The notes: generated from the sequence alone by a model not told the origin. Counted from the stretch's first letter, positions 25,017 to 34,759 are shown. The stretch is 64,000 nt of DNA from an uncultured Ruminococcus sp. (GCA_934476515.1 CAKSNZ010000006.1:1-64000), one strand, 5' to 3'. Numbers and translations: made by a program.

Positions 25017-26420
25017 ATGAAGAGAAAGACTAAATTCTTTCTTCTGCTAGGGCTGATTGTCTCAGTTGCAATGTCAAGTGGTTGTAGTTTTCCCGGGTTT
25101 ACCTCAATGGACAGTATGATGCATCCACCTAAAGCAACAGGCACTAAGGCTGAGATTCAAGAAGTAATCGAAGAAAATGCAGGGGAGGATTATGTTCTTG
25201 ATTACCCAAAAAGTGGCAACAATCGCAGTGCAATTACTATGTATGACCTTGACGGTGATGAGATTGAGGAGGCAGTTGTTTTCTTAACTGTTAAACCCGA
25301 TACTACCGATGCAACAACTCATATGTATGTGATTGATGAAGCTGAAGATGAAAAGTGGAAGATTGTGGGTGACTTTACAAACAAGAACAATGATATTGAT
25401 TGTCTGGAGTTTAGTGATTTAAACGGTGACGGTTTAACTGATATTATAGTTGGTTGGAATACATATACTGTAAATCAGAATAACCTTTACTGTTATATGA
25501 ATGGCAAGAAAGAAATGAAAGAAATCAATACAGGAGAAACCTATACAAGCCTTGTAACAGGTAACTTTATTGATAACTCTAAAAGTGAGATTATGACAAT
25601 GAGTCTTACCACAACAGATACTCCTGCTAACGGTAAGCTTGTTACTATTGACAGTGATAACTCTGTTTCTTCAATGAGTGTTGATATGGATGCAGATGTT
25701 GGCAAATTTGTTTCTTGCAGTTTAGGTATGTTAAGTACAAAGGAAGTTGGAGTTTTTGTTGATGGTATAACTTCATCAAATGACTACAACACTCAGGTGC
25801 TTTTCTATAATCAAAAGACTAAAAGGCTGGAAAATCCTATTTACAAAAAGGCAAACAGAGGCAGACTTTCAACACAGAGAAGTACAACAACTACTTGTGA
25901 AGATATAGATAATGATGGTATTATGGAAATACCTGTTGTTAAGAAATTACCTGTACTTGAAAATTTGAGAAACAGTAATGTTTCTTACGAAACTTCTTGG
26001 TGTAATTACGACAACAACGGTAATTCTGCAAAAACAAAAAGTACAGTAATTATTAATGATAACTACGGTTATTCAATTAATATTCCTAATGAATGGATAA
26101 ATAACTACACTGCTTACTTTAACAGTGACTCATCTGTACTTGCTTTCCGTCAAGTAGTCACAGACAGAAAGACTAAGAAACAATCTTTAGGTAAAAATAT
26201 GGTAACATATATTTCTACCTTAACTAATGATTGGACTAATGTTGGTTCAAAACAAGGATATACAAAGATAGGTGATATTGGTCAGTATTCTTACGGATAT
26301 AAGATTGACAAGAACATTCCATTTAAATTTACTAAAGAGAAGGCTACAAATATTTTTGTACCTAAGGAAGATAGCGAGTCAATTGCTATTTCTCCAACAG
26401 AAGCATCTAACTTAAAGTAA
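25017..26420 (+). CDS. Lipoprotein with calcium-loop (FG-GAP/VCBS-like) repeats
   Basis: 467 residues. The lipobox SSGC puts lipidated Cys23 outside the membrane. Three loops of the DxDxDG calcium type lie in beta-propeller-like spacing: YDLDGDEIEEAVVF, SDLNGDGLTDIIVG and EDIDNDGIMEIPVV, as in FG-GAP/VCBS or integrin-like repeats. The last 110 residues form a different domain (YGYSINIPNEWINNYTAYF). It sits 36 bp before the response regulator, so an extracellular co-sensor for that system is possible, though this is inference from position only. Confidence 0.75.
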   Translation: MKRKTKFFLLLGLIVSVAMSSGCSFPGFTSMDSMMHPPKATGTKAEIQEVIEENAGEDYVLDYPKSGNNRSAITMYDLDGDEIEEAVVFLTVKPDTTDATTHMYVIDEAEDEKWKIVGDFTNKNNDIDCLEFSDLNGDGLTDIIVGWNTYTVNQNNLYCYMNGKKEMKEINTGETYTSLVTGNFIDNSKSEIMTMSLTTTDTPANGKLVTIDSDNSVSSMSVDMDADVGKFVSCSLGMLSTKEVGVFVDGITSSNDYNTQVLFYNQKTKRLENPIYKKANRGRLSTQRSTTTTCEDIDNDGIMEIPVVKKLPVLENLRNSNVSYETSWCNYDNNGNSAKTKSTVIINDNYGYSINIPNEWINNYTAYFNSDSSVLAFRQVVTDRKTKKQSLGKNMVTYISTLTNDWTNVGSKQGYTKIGDIGQYSYGYKIDKNIPFKFTKEKATNIFVPKEDSESIAISPTEASNLK

Positions 26421-26456
26421 AAGAATTTTTATATAAATTTTTCGGAGGTAAACACA

Positions 26457-27158
26457 ATGAAAAAGATTTTAGTATGTGAAGACGAAGACGCAATTCGTGA
26501 TTTTGTGGTTATTAACCTTACAAGAGCAGGTTATGAAGTAACAGAAGCTACTAACGGTGAAGAAGCACTTCAAAAGTATGATGAATTTAACGGTGACTTT
26601 GATGTTGCTATTCTTGATATTATGATGCCGGGTATTGACGGTTTACAGGTTTGTAAGGAACTTCGTAATATGAACAGTGGTATCGGTATTATTATGCTAT
26701 CAGCCAGAACTCAAGAAATGGATAAGGTAACAGGTCTGATGCTTGGTGCTGATGACTATATTACAAAGCCATTTTCACCATCAGAACTAACTGCCAGAGT
26801 TGACTCTCTTTACAGAAGGGTTGTAATGTCTGAGGCTAACAGTGAAAACAACTTTAAAGAAGAACTAAAGAGTGGTATCTTTACTCTTAACTTAAGAAAC
26901 CGTTCGTTAACAAAGAATGGTACTATTATTGAACTTACTCAGGTTGAATTCCAAATTATGGAATACTTCTTTAGCAAACCGGGTACTGCCCTAGACAGAA
27001 CCGATATTCTAAATCATGTTTGGGGTGAACAGTATGTTGGTGAAGAAAAGATTGTTGATGTTAACATTCGTAGGTTAAGAATGAAAGTAGAGGATGAACC
27101 ATCAAACCCTAAGTACATTGTTACTGTTTGGGGTCTTGGTTACAAGTGGGACGCTTAA
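26457..27158 (+). CDS. OmpR-family response regulator
   Basis: 233 residues. Receiver domain 1-120: acidic pocket EDEDAIRDF, phospho-Asp in VAILDIMMPG (about 56), switch Ser in IIMLSARTQ and Lys in ITKPFSP. Winged-helix DNA-binding domain about 140-232: VEFQIMEYFFSKPGTALDR and VDVNIRRLRMKVE. GGAGG precedes the ATG. Pairs with the histidine kinase 23 bp downstream. It is close to PhoP/ResD/WalR-type regulators; which one cannot be settled here. Confidence 0.93.
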   Translation: MKKILVCEDEDAIRDFVVINLTRAGYEVTEATNGEEALQKYDEFNGDFDVAILDIMMPGIDGLQVCKELRNMNSGIGIIMLSARTQEMDKVTGLMLGADDYITKPFSPSELTARVDSLYRRVVMSEANSENNFKEELKSGIFTLNLRNRSLTKNGTIIELTQVEFQIMEYFFSKPGTALDRTDILNHVWGEQYVGEEKIVDVNIRRLRMKVEDEPSNPKYIVTVWGLGYKWDA

Positions 27159-27181
27159 AAATCATATAGGTAGGAGAAATT

Positions 27182-28627
27182 ATGACAAGTGGTATTACAA
27201 AGAGGTGGCTACTTAACATACTAAGTGTTGTTGCACTTATTATTGTAGCTATTGTGCTGTGTCTTTCCTTTATGATTAGGGCTTACTACTACGATAGTGT
27301 TGAACAGTCTATTTCTGTTAGATGTAACGAACTGACCAAGGTTTTTGATGAAGTTGATTCCGATACAACAACAGACTTTCTCACAACTGCTCAACAGTAT
27401 ATTGAGGATTTTCCAGATAAAAAGCAACTTGAACTTCAGTCACTTAATTCAGTAGGCAGAGTAACCCTTACTTCTACAGGTTTCTTACCTGACGAAAAGG
27501 AAGAAATGCCTGACTTTGATGAAGCGTTAAAAAGTCCAAACGGCTATGCAGTATGCAGAAGTACACTTACTTCCGGTGAAAAAGTTTTTGCCGGTACTAA
27601 GATTATTACAAGTCAAGACGGTACAGTGCTTGGTGCTATCAGATATGTTACTTCTTTAAGTGACATTAACTTTACTATTATTGCTTACATAGTAATTTTT
27701 TCACTGATAGGTGCAATAATTATTTTTGCCGTACTTATATCCGGTAGGTTCTTTGTTCGCTCTATTGTTGGTCCTATCAAGGAAATGTCCCAGACTGCAA
27801 GGAACATTGCGTCAGGTGACTTTGAAACAACAAAAATTACAAGTAAATATGATGATGAAATCGGTGACCTTGCTGAGTCTATAAACTATATGGCTCATGA
27901 ACTTAAGCAAACCGAACAACTAAAGAATGACTTTATCAGTAGAGTCAGTCACGAACTGAGAACTCCACTAACTGCCATTAAGGGTTGGTCAGAAACAATG
28001 CTACTTACCGGTACAGATATTGACCAAGGTACTTTTAAGAAAGGTATGACTATTATCCTTAAGGAGTCAGGCAGACTTACAAGTATTGTTGAAGAACTGC
28101 TTGATATTAGCCGTATCCAAAGTGGCAGAATGAAACTAATGACTGAGAAAATCGACTTAGTTGCAGAACTTGATGAGGCAGTTTATATGCTAAAGGAACG
28201 GTCAATTCAAGAGAGAAAGCACCTTATGTTCGATTCTCCGATAGAACCATTCCCAGCTGTTATGGGTGACAAGAACAGACTAAGACAAGTGTTCTTGAAT
28301 ATTATAGACAATGCTCTAAAATATACACCTGAGGGTGGTAATGTTATAGTACAAATTCTTAATAAAGAAACTAATATTGAGGTGCTTATTTCCGATACCG
28401 GTTGTGGTATTGCACCGGAAGATTTGCCAAAGGTTAAGGATAAGTTCTATAAAGCTAATCAGAATGTTGGTGGCAGTGGTATTGGTCTTGCTGTTGCTGA
28501 TGAAATTGTACAAATGCACGGTGGTACACTTGATATTGAAAGTGGTATCGGTGTGGGAACTACTGTGAAAATTTCTATTCCTGTTTATGACGAAAGTCAA
28601 AGCAAGGAAGATAAGGGAGAAAATTAA
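27182..28627 (+). CDS. Membrane sensor histidine kinase
   Basis: 481 residues. Two membrane helices (about 11-33 and 163-188) bracket a 130-residue outer sensor domain. HAMP linker about 190-243 (RSIVGPIKEMSQTARNIASG). HisKA with phospho-His in RVSHELRTPLTAIKGW (about 260), then ATPase boxes NIIDNALKYTPEGG, ISDTGCGI and GGSGIGLAVADEI. There is no PAS domain, unlike typical WalK. The stop codon overlaps the start of the next gene by 1 nt (TAATG). Signal unknown; the preceding lipoprotein may contribute. Confidence 0.93.
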   Translation: MTSGITKRWLLNILSVVALIIVAIVLCLSFMIRAYYYDSVEQSISVRCNELTKVFDEVDSDTTTDFLTTAQQYIEDFPDKKQLELQSLNSVGRVTLTSTGFLPDEKEEMPDFDEALKSPNGYAVCRSTLTSGEKVFAGTKIITSQDGTVLGAIRYVTSLSDINFTIIAYIVIFSLIGAIIIFAVLISGRFFVRSIVGPIKEMSQTARNIASGDFETTKITSKYDDEIGDLAESINYMAHELKQTEQLKNDFISRVSHELRTPLTAIKGWSETMLLTGTDIDQGTFKKGMTIILKESGRLTSIVEELLDISRIQSGRMKLMTEKIDLVAELDEAVYMLKERSIQERKHLMFDSPIEPFPAVMGDKNRLRQVFLNIIDNALKYTPEGGNVIVQILNKETNIEVLISDTGCGIAPEDLPKVKDKFYKANQNVGGSGIGLAVADEIVQMHGGTLDIESGIGVGTTVKISIPVYDESQSKEDKGEN

Positions 28628-29595
28628 TGTCTCGAGAAAAAACTAAGAAAATTACTTCAATCGGTGGTTCAGCCCTAATTGAAGGTATTATGATGCGTGG
28701 ACCTAAGAAAACTACTGTTGCAGTTAGAATGGGTAAAGATGATATTTATACTGAGGATGTTTCCTTTACAGGTTTAACTCAGAAACATAAATTTTGTAGA
28801 TTACCACTAATTCGTGGTGTTTGTGGTCTTGTTGACTCAATGAGATTAAGCTATAAAAGTTTGATGATTTCTGCCGATAAGGCTATTGAAGCCGGTGAAA
28901 TTGAGGAGGAAGAACCATCAAAGTTTGAAAAGTGGCTTGATGATAAATTTGGTGATAAGCTGGTAAAAATCTTAATGATATTTGCATCAATTATCGGTGT
29001 TGCCTTTGCAGTTGCATTGTTCTTCTTTGTACCGTCATTTCTATATGACCTTGTTTGTAAGGTAACAGATGTTGGTGAAAGCAGACTGTTTAAGTCAGTT
29101 TTTGAAGGTGTGCTAAAGATTGTATTGTTCTTAGGTTACATTGTTATTTGTAGCCGTATGCAGGAAATGAAGAGAGTGTTTATGTACCATGGTGCAGAAC
29201 ATAAAACAATTTTCTGTTACGAAAATGATGAAGAATTAACTGTAGAAAATGTTAGAAAGCATAAGCGTTTCCACCCAAGATGTGGTACAAGTTTCCTTGT
29301 AATTATGCTTATTCTGGGTATCTTAATCGGTCTGTTTGTACCGGTTGCACCATTTGGTATTAACTGGCTTAGACCTGTTATTAAGATTTTACTTATTCCT
29401 ATTACTTGTGGTATCGGTTATGAACTTATTAAGGTTTGTGGCAGATACGACAACACAATTACCCACATTATTTCAGCTCCAGGTATGTGGGCTCAGAGAA
29501 TTACAACTAAAGAACCTGACGATAGTATGATTGAAGTTGCTATTGAGGCTATTAAAAATGTTATTCCTGATGACGGTAGTGATATTATCAAATGA
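28627..29595 (+). CDS. DUF1385 family membrane protein (YqhQ-like)
   Basis: 322 residues. GGSALIEGIMMRGPKKTTVAVR at the start and MYHGAEHKTIFCYENDEELT / HPRCGTSFL in the middle are the diagnostic DUF1385 stretches, with conserved His and Cys residues that could bind metal. Four or so hydrophobic helices follow (about 113-140, 160-180, 222-246, 250-275). No biochemical role has been established for the family that I know of; it is frequently next to prmC and rpmE/prfA. Translationally coupled to both neighbours (1-nt and 4-nt overlaps). Confidence 0.9.
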   Translation: MSREKTKKITSIGGSALIEGIMMRGPKKTTVAVRMGKDDIYTEDVSFTGLTQKHKFCRLPLIRGVCGLVDSMRLSYKSLMISADKAIEAGEIEEEEPSKFEKWLDDKFGDKLVKILMIFASIIGVAFAVALFFFVPSFLYDLVCKVTDVGESRLFKSVFEGVLKIVLFLGYIVICSRMQEMKRVFMYHGAEHKTIFCYENDEELTVENVRKHKRFHPRCGTSFLVIMLILGILIGLFVPVAPFGINWLRPVIKILLIPITCGIGYELIKVCGRYDNTITHIISAPGMWAQRITTKEPDDSMIEVAIEAIKNVIPDDGSDIIK

Positions 29596-30419
29596 TTTTA
29601 GCTGAAATGAAAAATAAACTTTCTTCAGAACTTAACAGTGAAGAAAGTAAAAGTATTATTGAAATGGTTACAGGATTTGACTCAATGGGTCAAATCCTTA
29701 ATTCAAAAAAAGAGGTTTCAAAGGAACAAGAAAAAGAAATTCTTGAAATCTTACATAAACGACAAAATGGCTATCCTTTACAGTATATACTTGGTAAGTG
29801 GTCCTTTATGGGCAACGATTACTTTGTAGGTGAGGGTGTGCTGATTCCAAGGGACGACACAGAAGTTGTGGTAAGTAGTGTCATCCCTTATTTGCGTAAT
29901 ATAGACAGTCCAAAGATTTTAGACTTATGTTCAGGCAGTGGAATAATTCCTATTACATTAAAGAAAATGTTTCCAAGTAGTGAAGTTCATGCTTTGGAAT
30001 TGTCAGATAAAGCAATTGTATATTTAGAGAAAAATATCAAATTCCATAATTGCAATATTATTTTGCATAAAGGCGATTTGAATTTACTTTACAAAGACTT
30101 TGAAGAAGGTTACTTTGACTTAATCATCAGTAACCCACCATATATTAAGCAAGAAGATATGTTAACCTTACAAGAAGAAGTAAAAAGCGAACCTACTATG
30201 GCACTTGAGGGTGGAGTAACAGGTCTTGACTTTTATAAGGCTATTGTGTCAAAATACAGCAGTAAGCTGAAAAATGGTGGTATGCTGAGTTTTGAACTTG
30301 GTGAAAATCAGTTTGATGATGTAAAAGCTATGATGACAGAAAAAGGATTTGTAAATATAAAGGAATTTTTAGACTTAGGAAATATTCAGAGGGCTATAAA
30401 TGGGACTTATCTTTTATAA
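29592..30419 (+). CDS. prmC: Peptide chain release factor N5-glutamine methyltransferase
   Basis: 275 residues. It methylates the Gln of the GGQ motif in release factors RF1/RF2. N-terminal helical domain about 1-75 (QNGYPLQYILGKWSFMG is typical), SAM loop ILDLCSGSGIIPI (about 114-126) and catalytic NPPYIKQED (about 182-190). The start overlaps the DUF1385 gene by 4 nt. prfA, its common neighbour and substrate gene, is not in the window. Confidence 0.95.
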   Translation: MILAEMKNKLSSELNSEESKSIIEMVTGFDSMGQILNSKKEVSKEQEKEILEILHKRQNGYPLQYILGKWSFMGNDYFVGEGVLIPRDDTEVVVSSVIPYLRNIDSPKILDLCSGSGIIPITLKKMFPSSEVHALELSDKAIVYLEKNIKFHNCNIILHKGDLNLLYKDFEEGYFDLIISNPPYIKQEDMLTLQEEVKSEPTMALEGGVTGLDFYKAIVSKYSSKLKNGGMLSFELGENQFDDVKAMMTEKGFVNIKEFLDLGNIQRAINGTYLL

Positions 30420-30443
30420 TAGAAAGTTTGTTCGATTTTTTAG

Positions 30444-30473
30444 TTGACTTTTTGTATAACCATAATTTATAAT
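30444..30473 (+). promoter_or_regulatory. Promoter for recA-recX-rimO run
   Basis: TTGACT, 18 bp, TATAAT, about 50 bp before recA. No canonical Firmicute LexA box (GAAC-N4-GTTC) is seen around it. Confidence 0.65.
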
Positions 30474-30522
30474 AAGTAAGAACTAAGTCCTATTTTTGGG
30501 ACAATGAAAAGGATGTATTATT

Positions 30523-31662
30523 ATGGCAGTAGATAAGAATAAAGCGCTACAGACAGCTCTTAGTCAGATAGAAAAACAATTTGGTAAAGGTGCAGTAATG
30601 CGTCTTGGACAGAATGAACATATGAGTGTAGGTCATGTTAGTACAGGTTCTTTGGGACTTGATATTGCTTTAGGTATCGGTGGCTTACCTCGTGGCAGAA
30701 TTATTGAAATTTACGGACCTGAATCATCAGGTAAAACAACACTGTCACTTCACTGTATTGCCGAAGGCCAGAAAGATGGTGGCAATGTTGCATTTATTGA
30801 TGTTGAACATGCACTTGACCCTGTATATGCAGAGGCTCTTGGTGTTGATATTGATAACCTTCTTGTTGCTCAGCCTGATACAGGTGAAGATGCTTTGGAA
30901 ATTGCAGAGGCTCTTATTCGTTCAGGTGCTATTGATGTACTTGTAGTTGACTCAGTAGCAGCACTTGTACCAAAGGCTGAAATTGAGGGTGAAATGGGTG
31001 ACTCTCATGTTGGTTTACAGGCAAGATTAATGTCACAAGCACTTAGAAAACTTGCCGGTGCTATTAATAAAAGTAACTGTGTTGCAATTTTCATCAATCA
31101 GCTTAGAGAAAAGGTCGGTGTTGTTTACGGCAATCCTGAAGTTACACCGGGTGGTAGAGCATTAAAGTTCTATTCTTCCGTAAGACTTGAAGTTAGAAAA
31201 GCTGAAGCTATTAAGGTTAACGGTGAAGTTATCGGTAACCGTACTAAGGTTAAGGTCGTAAAGAACAAGATTGCACCACCATTTAAAGAGGCTTACTTCG
31301 ACATTATGTACGGTAAGGGTATCTCCAGAATCGGTGAACTTATCGACCTTGCAGTTGATACAGATGTTATCAACAAGGCAGGTGCTTGGTTTAGCTATGG
31401 TGACACAAGACTTGGTCAAGGTAGAGATAAGGTTAAGATGTTACTTGAAGAAAATGAAGAATTGGCTAAGGAAATTGAAGAAAAGGTACTTGCCAATATT
31501 GACCACCTAAGAGAAACCAAGAAAATGAAAAAGGGTGCTAAAGTACCTGAAATTACACCAAATATTTCTTCACCGGCTGAAAAGAAAACAGCTAAGAAAG
31601 AACCTGCAAAGAAAGCACCGGCTAAAGCTGATGCAAAGCTTGATATTTTGGTTGAAGACTAA
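30523..31662 (+). CDS. recA: Recombinase A
   Basis: 379 residues. It forms nucleoprotein filaments for homologous recombination and SOS signalling. Walker [10 protein letters not shown] (about 66-74), Walker [11 protein letters not shown], loop L2 region [16 protein letters not shown] and the [14 protein letters not shown] strand are all present. Unlike many RecA proteins with an acidic tail, the last 40 residues contain Lys/Ala/Pro-rich repeats ([16 protein letters not shown]) before an acidic end DILVED. Its stop overlaps recX by 1 nt. Confidence 0.99.
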   Translation: MAVDKNKALQTALSQIEKQFGKGAVMRLGQNEHMSVGHVSTGSLGLDIALGIGGLPRGRIIEIYGPESSGKTTLSLHCIAEGQKDGGNVAFIDVEHALDPVYAEALGVDIDNLLVAQPDTGEDALEIAEALIRSGAIDVLVVDSVAALVPKAEIEGEMGDSHVGLQARLMSQALRKLAGAINKSNCVAIFINQLREKVGVVYGNPEVTPGGRALKFYSSVRLEVRKAEAIKVNGEVIGNRTKVKVVKNKIAPPFKEAYFDIMYGKGISRIGELIDLAVDTDVINKAGAWFSYGDTRLGQGRDKVKMLLEENEELAKEIEEKVLANIDHLRETKKMKKGAKVPEITPNISSPAEKKTAKKEPAKKAPAKADAKLDILVED

Positions 31663-32282
31663 TGGTTGTTACTGCCGTTGAGCCTAGGAGAAAGTCATTT
31701 TCTGCACTGTATATTGACGGTGAATTTGCAATGAAGCTTGATACAGAAACTTTACTTGCAAATCATATTCGTGCCGGTGTAGAAATAGATGATGAAGACT
31801 TGCATAACCTTGTAATAGAAAGCAACAACAAGAGGGCTAAAGAAAAGGCACTTTGGCTAATATCCTATCGTGACCATAGCGAAAAGGAACTTGTTGACAA
31901 GATTAAGAGAGATTATAGCGAAGAATCGGCACTTGCTGCCGTAGCAAAGCTAAAGGACCTAGGCCTTGTAAATGACGAAAACTATGCAAGAAGATATTAC
32001 AAGGAACTAACCCTTGGCAGTAAGCACCTTTCACCAAGAGGTGCAAAGTATAAGTTAATGGAAAAGGGCATTGACCGTAATCTTATTGACATTATAATGG
32101 AAGAAACCGAAGTTGACCAAAGGGAACAGATAAGAATTATTATTGAGAAAAAATATAAGAATTTCACCACAGATGAAAAGTACAAGAGGAGAGCAATCTC
32201 AGGACTACAGAGAAAGGGCTTTTCTTGGGATGATATTAAGTCTGTTATGAGTGAATATGAAGGGGAAAATTATGGCTACTAA
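31662..32282 (+). CDS. recX: RecA regulatory protein RecX
   Basis: 206 residues, all helical, with three RecX three-helix repeats: ALWLISYRDHSEKELVDKI, then LKDLGLVNDENYARRYYKE, and a C-terminal RRAISGLQRKGFSWDDIKSV. It modulates RecA filament growth. The start codon overlaps the recA stop (TAATG), so the two are translationally coupled. Its tail overlaps the rimO start by 11 nt. Confidence 0.95.
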   Translation: MVVTAVEPRRKSFSALYIDGEFAMKLDTETLLANHIRAGVEIDDEDLHNLVIESNNKRAKEKALWLISYRDHSEKELVDKIKRDYSEESALAAVAKLKDLGLVNDENYARRYYKELTLGSKHLSPRGAKYKLMEKGIDRNLIDIIMEETEVDQREQIRIIIEKKYKNFTTDEKYKRRAISGLQRKGFSWDDIKSVMSEYEGENYGY

Positions 32283-33600
32283 AGTTAGTATTGTTTCGCT
32301 TGGTTGTGCAAAGAACCAAGTAGATGCTGAAATGCTTTTCTATAAGATTAGAGAAGCCGGTTATGAAATCTCGGAAGATCCCGGTGTTTGTGATGTGGCA
32401 ATCGTAAATACTTGTGGTTTCATTGAGTCAGCAAAGCAAGAAAGTATTGATGAAATTCTTGAACTTTCTACTCTTAAGAGAGAAGGTCAGATTAAGAAGA
32501 TTATTGTTACAGGTTGTCTTGCCGAAAGATATAACAACGATATGATGAAAGAAATGTGCGAGATTGACGCAGTAGTTGGTATCGGTGCAAATAATGATAT
32601 TGTTGCTATTCTTGATAAGGTTATGGATGATGAGAAAGTTCAGGCTCATCCTGATAAGCTACTTATGCCACTAGAAGGCAAAAGACTACAGTCAACACCT
32701 CAGCATACTGCATATATTAAGATTTCCGAAGGTTGTGACAACCGTTGTACTTACTGTGCAATTCCACTTATTCGTGGTGGTCACAGAAGCCGTAAGATGG
32801 AAAATATTATTGAAGAAGCAAAAGGTCTTGCAAGTAAAGGTGTTAAGGAACTTAATGTTATTGCTCAAGATACCACAAGATATGGTATGGACCTTTATGG
32901 CGAATACAAGTTGGCAGAACTTTTAAAAGAACTTTGCAAAATAGATGGACTAAAGTGGATAAGAGTGCTATACTGTTATCCGGATAAGATTACAGATGAA
33001 CTTATTGATGTTATTAAAAATGAGGACAAAATCTGTAAATATATCGACTTACCACTTCAACATTGTAACAAAGATGTTCTTCGCAGAATGAACCGTTCAG
33101 GTGATAAGGATGAGTTACTTGCTTTACTAAGAAAGTTAAGAAAAGAAATTCCTAACCTTGTTATCCGTACAACATTTATTGCAGGTTTCCCAGGTGAAAC
33201 TGAAGAAGAATTTACTGAACTTTGCGAATTTATTAAGGAAGCAAAGTTTGAGAGAATGGGTTGTTTCCCATATAGTATTGAAGAAGGTACTCCGGCAGCT
33301 ACTTTCCCTGATCAAATTGATGACGATGTAAAGAACCATAGAGCTGAGATTCTTATGGATCAGCAAAGCTACATAATGGATGAATTCTTACAGAATCAGA
33401 TTGGTAAAGAAATGGAAGTTGTATGCGAGGGCTATGATAGATATGCCGAATGTTACTTTGGCAGAAGTTATCAGGATGCACCTGATGTTGATACAGTAAC
33501 TTTCTTTACAGCAGGTGAAGATAAACCGACTGTTGGAGAATTTTATAAAATTAAAATCACCGACTTTATTGACAGTTCACTTGTTGGTGAAATTATTTAA
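32272..33600 (+). CDS. rimO: Ribosomal protein S12 methylthiotransferase
   Basis: 442 residues. Radical-SAM enzyme that methylthiolates Asp88 of S12. N-terminal UPF0004 domain with Cys ligands (VSLGCAKNQVDAE, VNTCGFIESAKQES, VTGCLAERY), radical-SAM CxxxCxxC in SEGCDNRCTYCAIP (about residue 155) and a C-terminal TRAM domain. The start is ATG 32272 with GAAGGGG just upstream inside recX; an in-frame ATG at 32251 lacks a site. Lysine-poor IRGGHRSRKME fits RimO rather than MiaB. Confidence 0.96.
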   Translation: MATKVSIVSLGCAKNQVDAEMLFYKIREAGYEISEDPGVCDVAIVNTCGFIESAKQESIDEILELSTLKREGQIKKIIVTGCLAERYNNDMMKEMCEIDAVVGIGANNDIVAILDKVMDDEKVQAHPDKLLMPLEGKRLQSTPQHTAYIKISEGCDNRCTYCAIPLIRGGHRSRKMENIIEEAKGLASKGVKELNVIAQDTTRYGMDLYGEYKLAELLKELCKIDGLKWIRVLYCYPDKITDELIDVIKNEDKICKYIDLPLQHCNKDVLRRMNRSGDKDELLALLRKLRKEIPNLVIRTTFIAGFPGETEEEFTELCEFIKEAKFERMGCFPYSIEEGTPAATFPDQIDDDVKNHRAEILMDQQSYIMDEFLQNQIGKEMEVVCEGYDRYAECYFGRSYQDAPDVDTVTFFTAGEDKPTVGEFYKIKITDFIDSSLVGEII

Positions 33601-33613
33601 TAGGATTGATTAG

Positions 33614-34201
33614 ATGAACCTACCAAACAAATTGACATTACTAAGAATTATCTTAGTACCATTTTTCATTATTGCAATGCTGGTTAACTTTCCTTTCCAC
33701 TACTTAGTGGCAGGTTGTATATTTGGTGTTGCATCTGTTACAGATACACTTGACGGTAAAATTGCAAGAAGCAGAAACCTTGTTACTGACTTCGGAAAAT
33801 TTGCAGACCCATTAGCAGACAAAATTCTTGTTCTGACTGCTTTAGTTTGTTTTTTGCAAGTTGGGTTACTTGGTTCTTTCGGTGCAATACCGGTTATCAT
33901 AGTGTTGTTTAGAGAATTTGCCGTTTCCGGTATAAGGCTGGTTGCTGCTTCAAGTGGCAAGGTTGTTGCTGCTAATATTTGGGGCAAAATCAAAACAGTT
34001 TCTCAGATGGTAGGTATCTCAGTTATATTTGCTATGCAAGTTGTACTTGAAGTGCTTAATGCAATGAAAGTTTCTACAGGATTTATTACTGAAGTTTTCT
34101 ATTACATAGGCAATGGCCTGATTTGGCTATCTACAGTATTCACCTTGATTAGTGGCATTATTTATCTAAAGGATAATATCAGTTTCCTAAAAGATAACTA
34201 A
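33614..34201 (+). CDS. pgsA: CDP-diacylglycerol-glycerol-3-phosphate 3-phosphatidyltransferase
   Basis: 195 residues, multi-pass membrane enzyme. It commits CDP-diacylglycerol to phosphatidylglycerol synthesis. The CDP-alcohol transferase motif is intact at about residues 42-66: DTLDGKIARSRNLVTDFGKF followed by ADPLADK. NLPNKLTLLRIILVPFF is the usual start. It follows rimO by 13 bp; the rimO-pgsA-recA neighbourhood is common in Firmicutes, here with recA upstream. Confidence 0.95.
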   Translation: MNLPNKLTLLRIILVPFFIIAMLVNFPFHYLVAGCIFGVASVTDTLDGKIARSRNLVTDFGKFADPLADKILVLTALVCFLQVGLLGSFGAIPVIIVLFREFAVSGIRLVAASSGKVVAANIWGKIKTVSQMVGISVIFAMQVVLEVLNAMKVSTGFITEVFYYIGNGLIWLSTVFTLISGIIYLKDNISFLKDN

Positions 34202-34226
34202 AACTAAAATGAAAAGAGATTTGGAA

Positions 34227-34694
34227 ATGAAAGTTAAAAGAATTTTATCATTTTTATTAGTAGTCGTTATTGCTGTTTCTTTAGTTGGTTGTACAAGTAA
34301 TGAATATTGCAGTAGTCCATCAGAGGCTTATGAAAATAACAAAACACAGAATAGTGCAATTTATATTAAAAGAGGCATTACTAAGGCTGATGTAAGTGAT
34401 GATGTTGTTATTTGGATTGCCAGAAATAACAAGAAAGATATTGTACTTGCACCTATGATGGTTAAGAATAATAAATACTATTTCTCAGGTAAAGAATCTG
34501 ACTACTATATTCCTAATATTTCAAGAAAATGTGTAAAAAGTTCTATGTGGAACAGTTACAAACTTGACAATGGTGCAAAGCTAAAAGTTCACTTGATTAG
34601 AGCCAAAACAAGAAAGATAAAAGAGGCTGACGGTCATAAAGTTTTTGCTATTAAGGATAGACACTATATGGTTGTTTGGACTTACGAAAAATAA
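34227..34694 (+). CDS. Small predicted lipoprotein
   Basis: 155 residues from ATG 34227 (an in-frame ATG at 34209 lacks a ribosome binding site; TTGGAA precedes 34227). Signal KRILSFLLVVVIAVSLVGC gives lipidated Cys22. The mature part is basic with several aromatic residues (KYYFSGKESDYYIPNI, FAIKDRHYMVVW) and shows no known domain. It lies 25 bp after pgsA and ends in a terminator. Function unknown. Confidence 0.75.
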   Translation: MKVKRILSFLLVVVIAVSLVGCTSNEYCSSPSEAYENNKTQNSAIYIKRGITKADVSDDVVIWIARNNKKDIVLAPMMVKNNKYYFSGKESDYYIPNISRKCVKSSMWNSYKLDNGAKLKVHLIRAKTRKIKEADGHKVFAIKDRHYMVVWTYEK

Positions 34695-34700
34695 TTTTTA

Positions 34701-34722
34701 AGCAAGAGTTTTTACTCTTGCT
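34701..34722 (+). terminator. Terminator after lipoprotein gene, overlapping next promoter
   Basis: Arms AGCAAGAGT / ACTCTTGCT then TTTTTCTT. Its distal arm supplies the -35 hexamer TTGCTT of the T-box promoter. Confidence 0.8.
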
Positions 34723-34746
34723 TTTTTCTTTATCTAAGTATATAAT
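34718..34746 (+). promoter_or_regulatory. Promoter for T-box cysE-cysS transcript
   Basis: TTGCTT, 17 bp, TATAAT. Confidence 0.6.
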
Positions 34747-34759
34747 AGTGGTGATATTA

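Noticed and set aside
26457..28627. Firm naming of the two-component system as WalRK
   Set aside because: The kinase has no PAS domain and no walHIJ genes follow; left as an unnamed pair despite WalR-like boxes elsewhere.
30420..30522. LexA/SOS box before recA
   Set aside because: GAACTAAGTCC lacks the required GTTC half; not supported.
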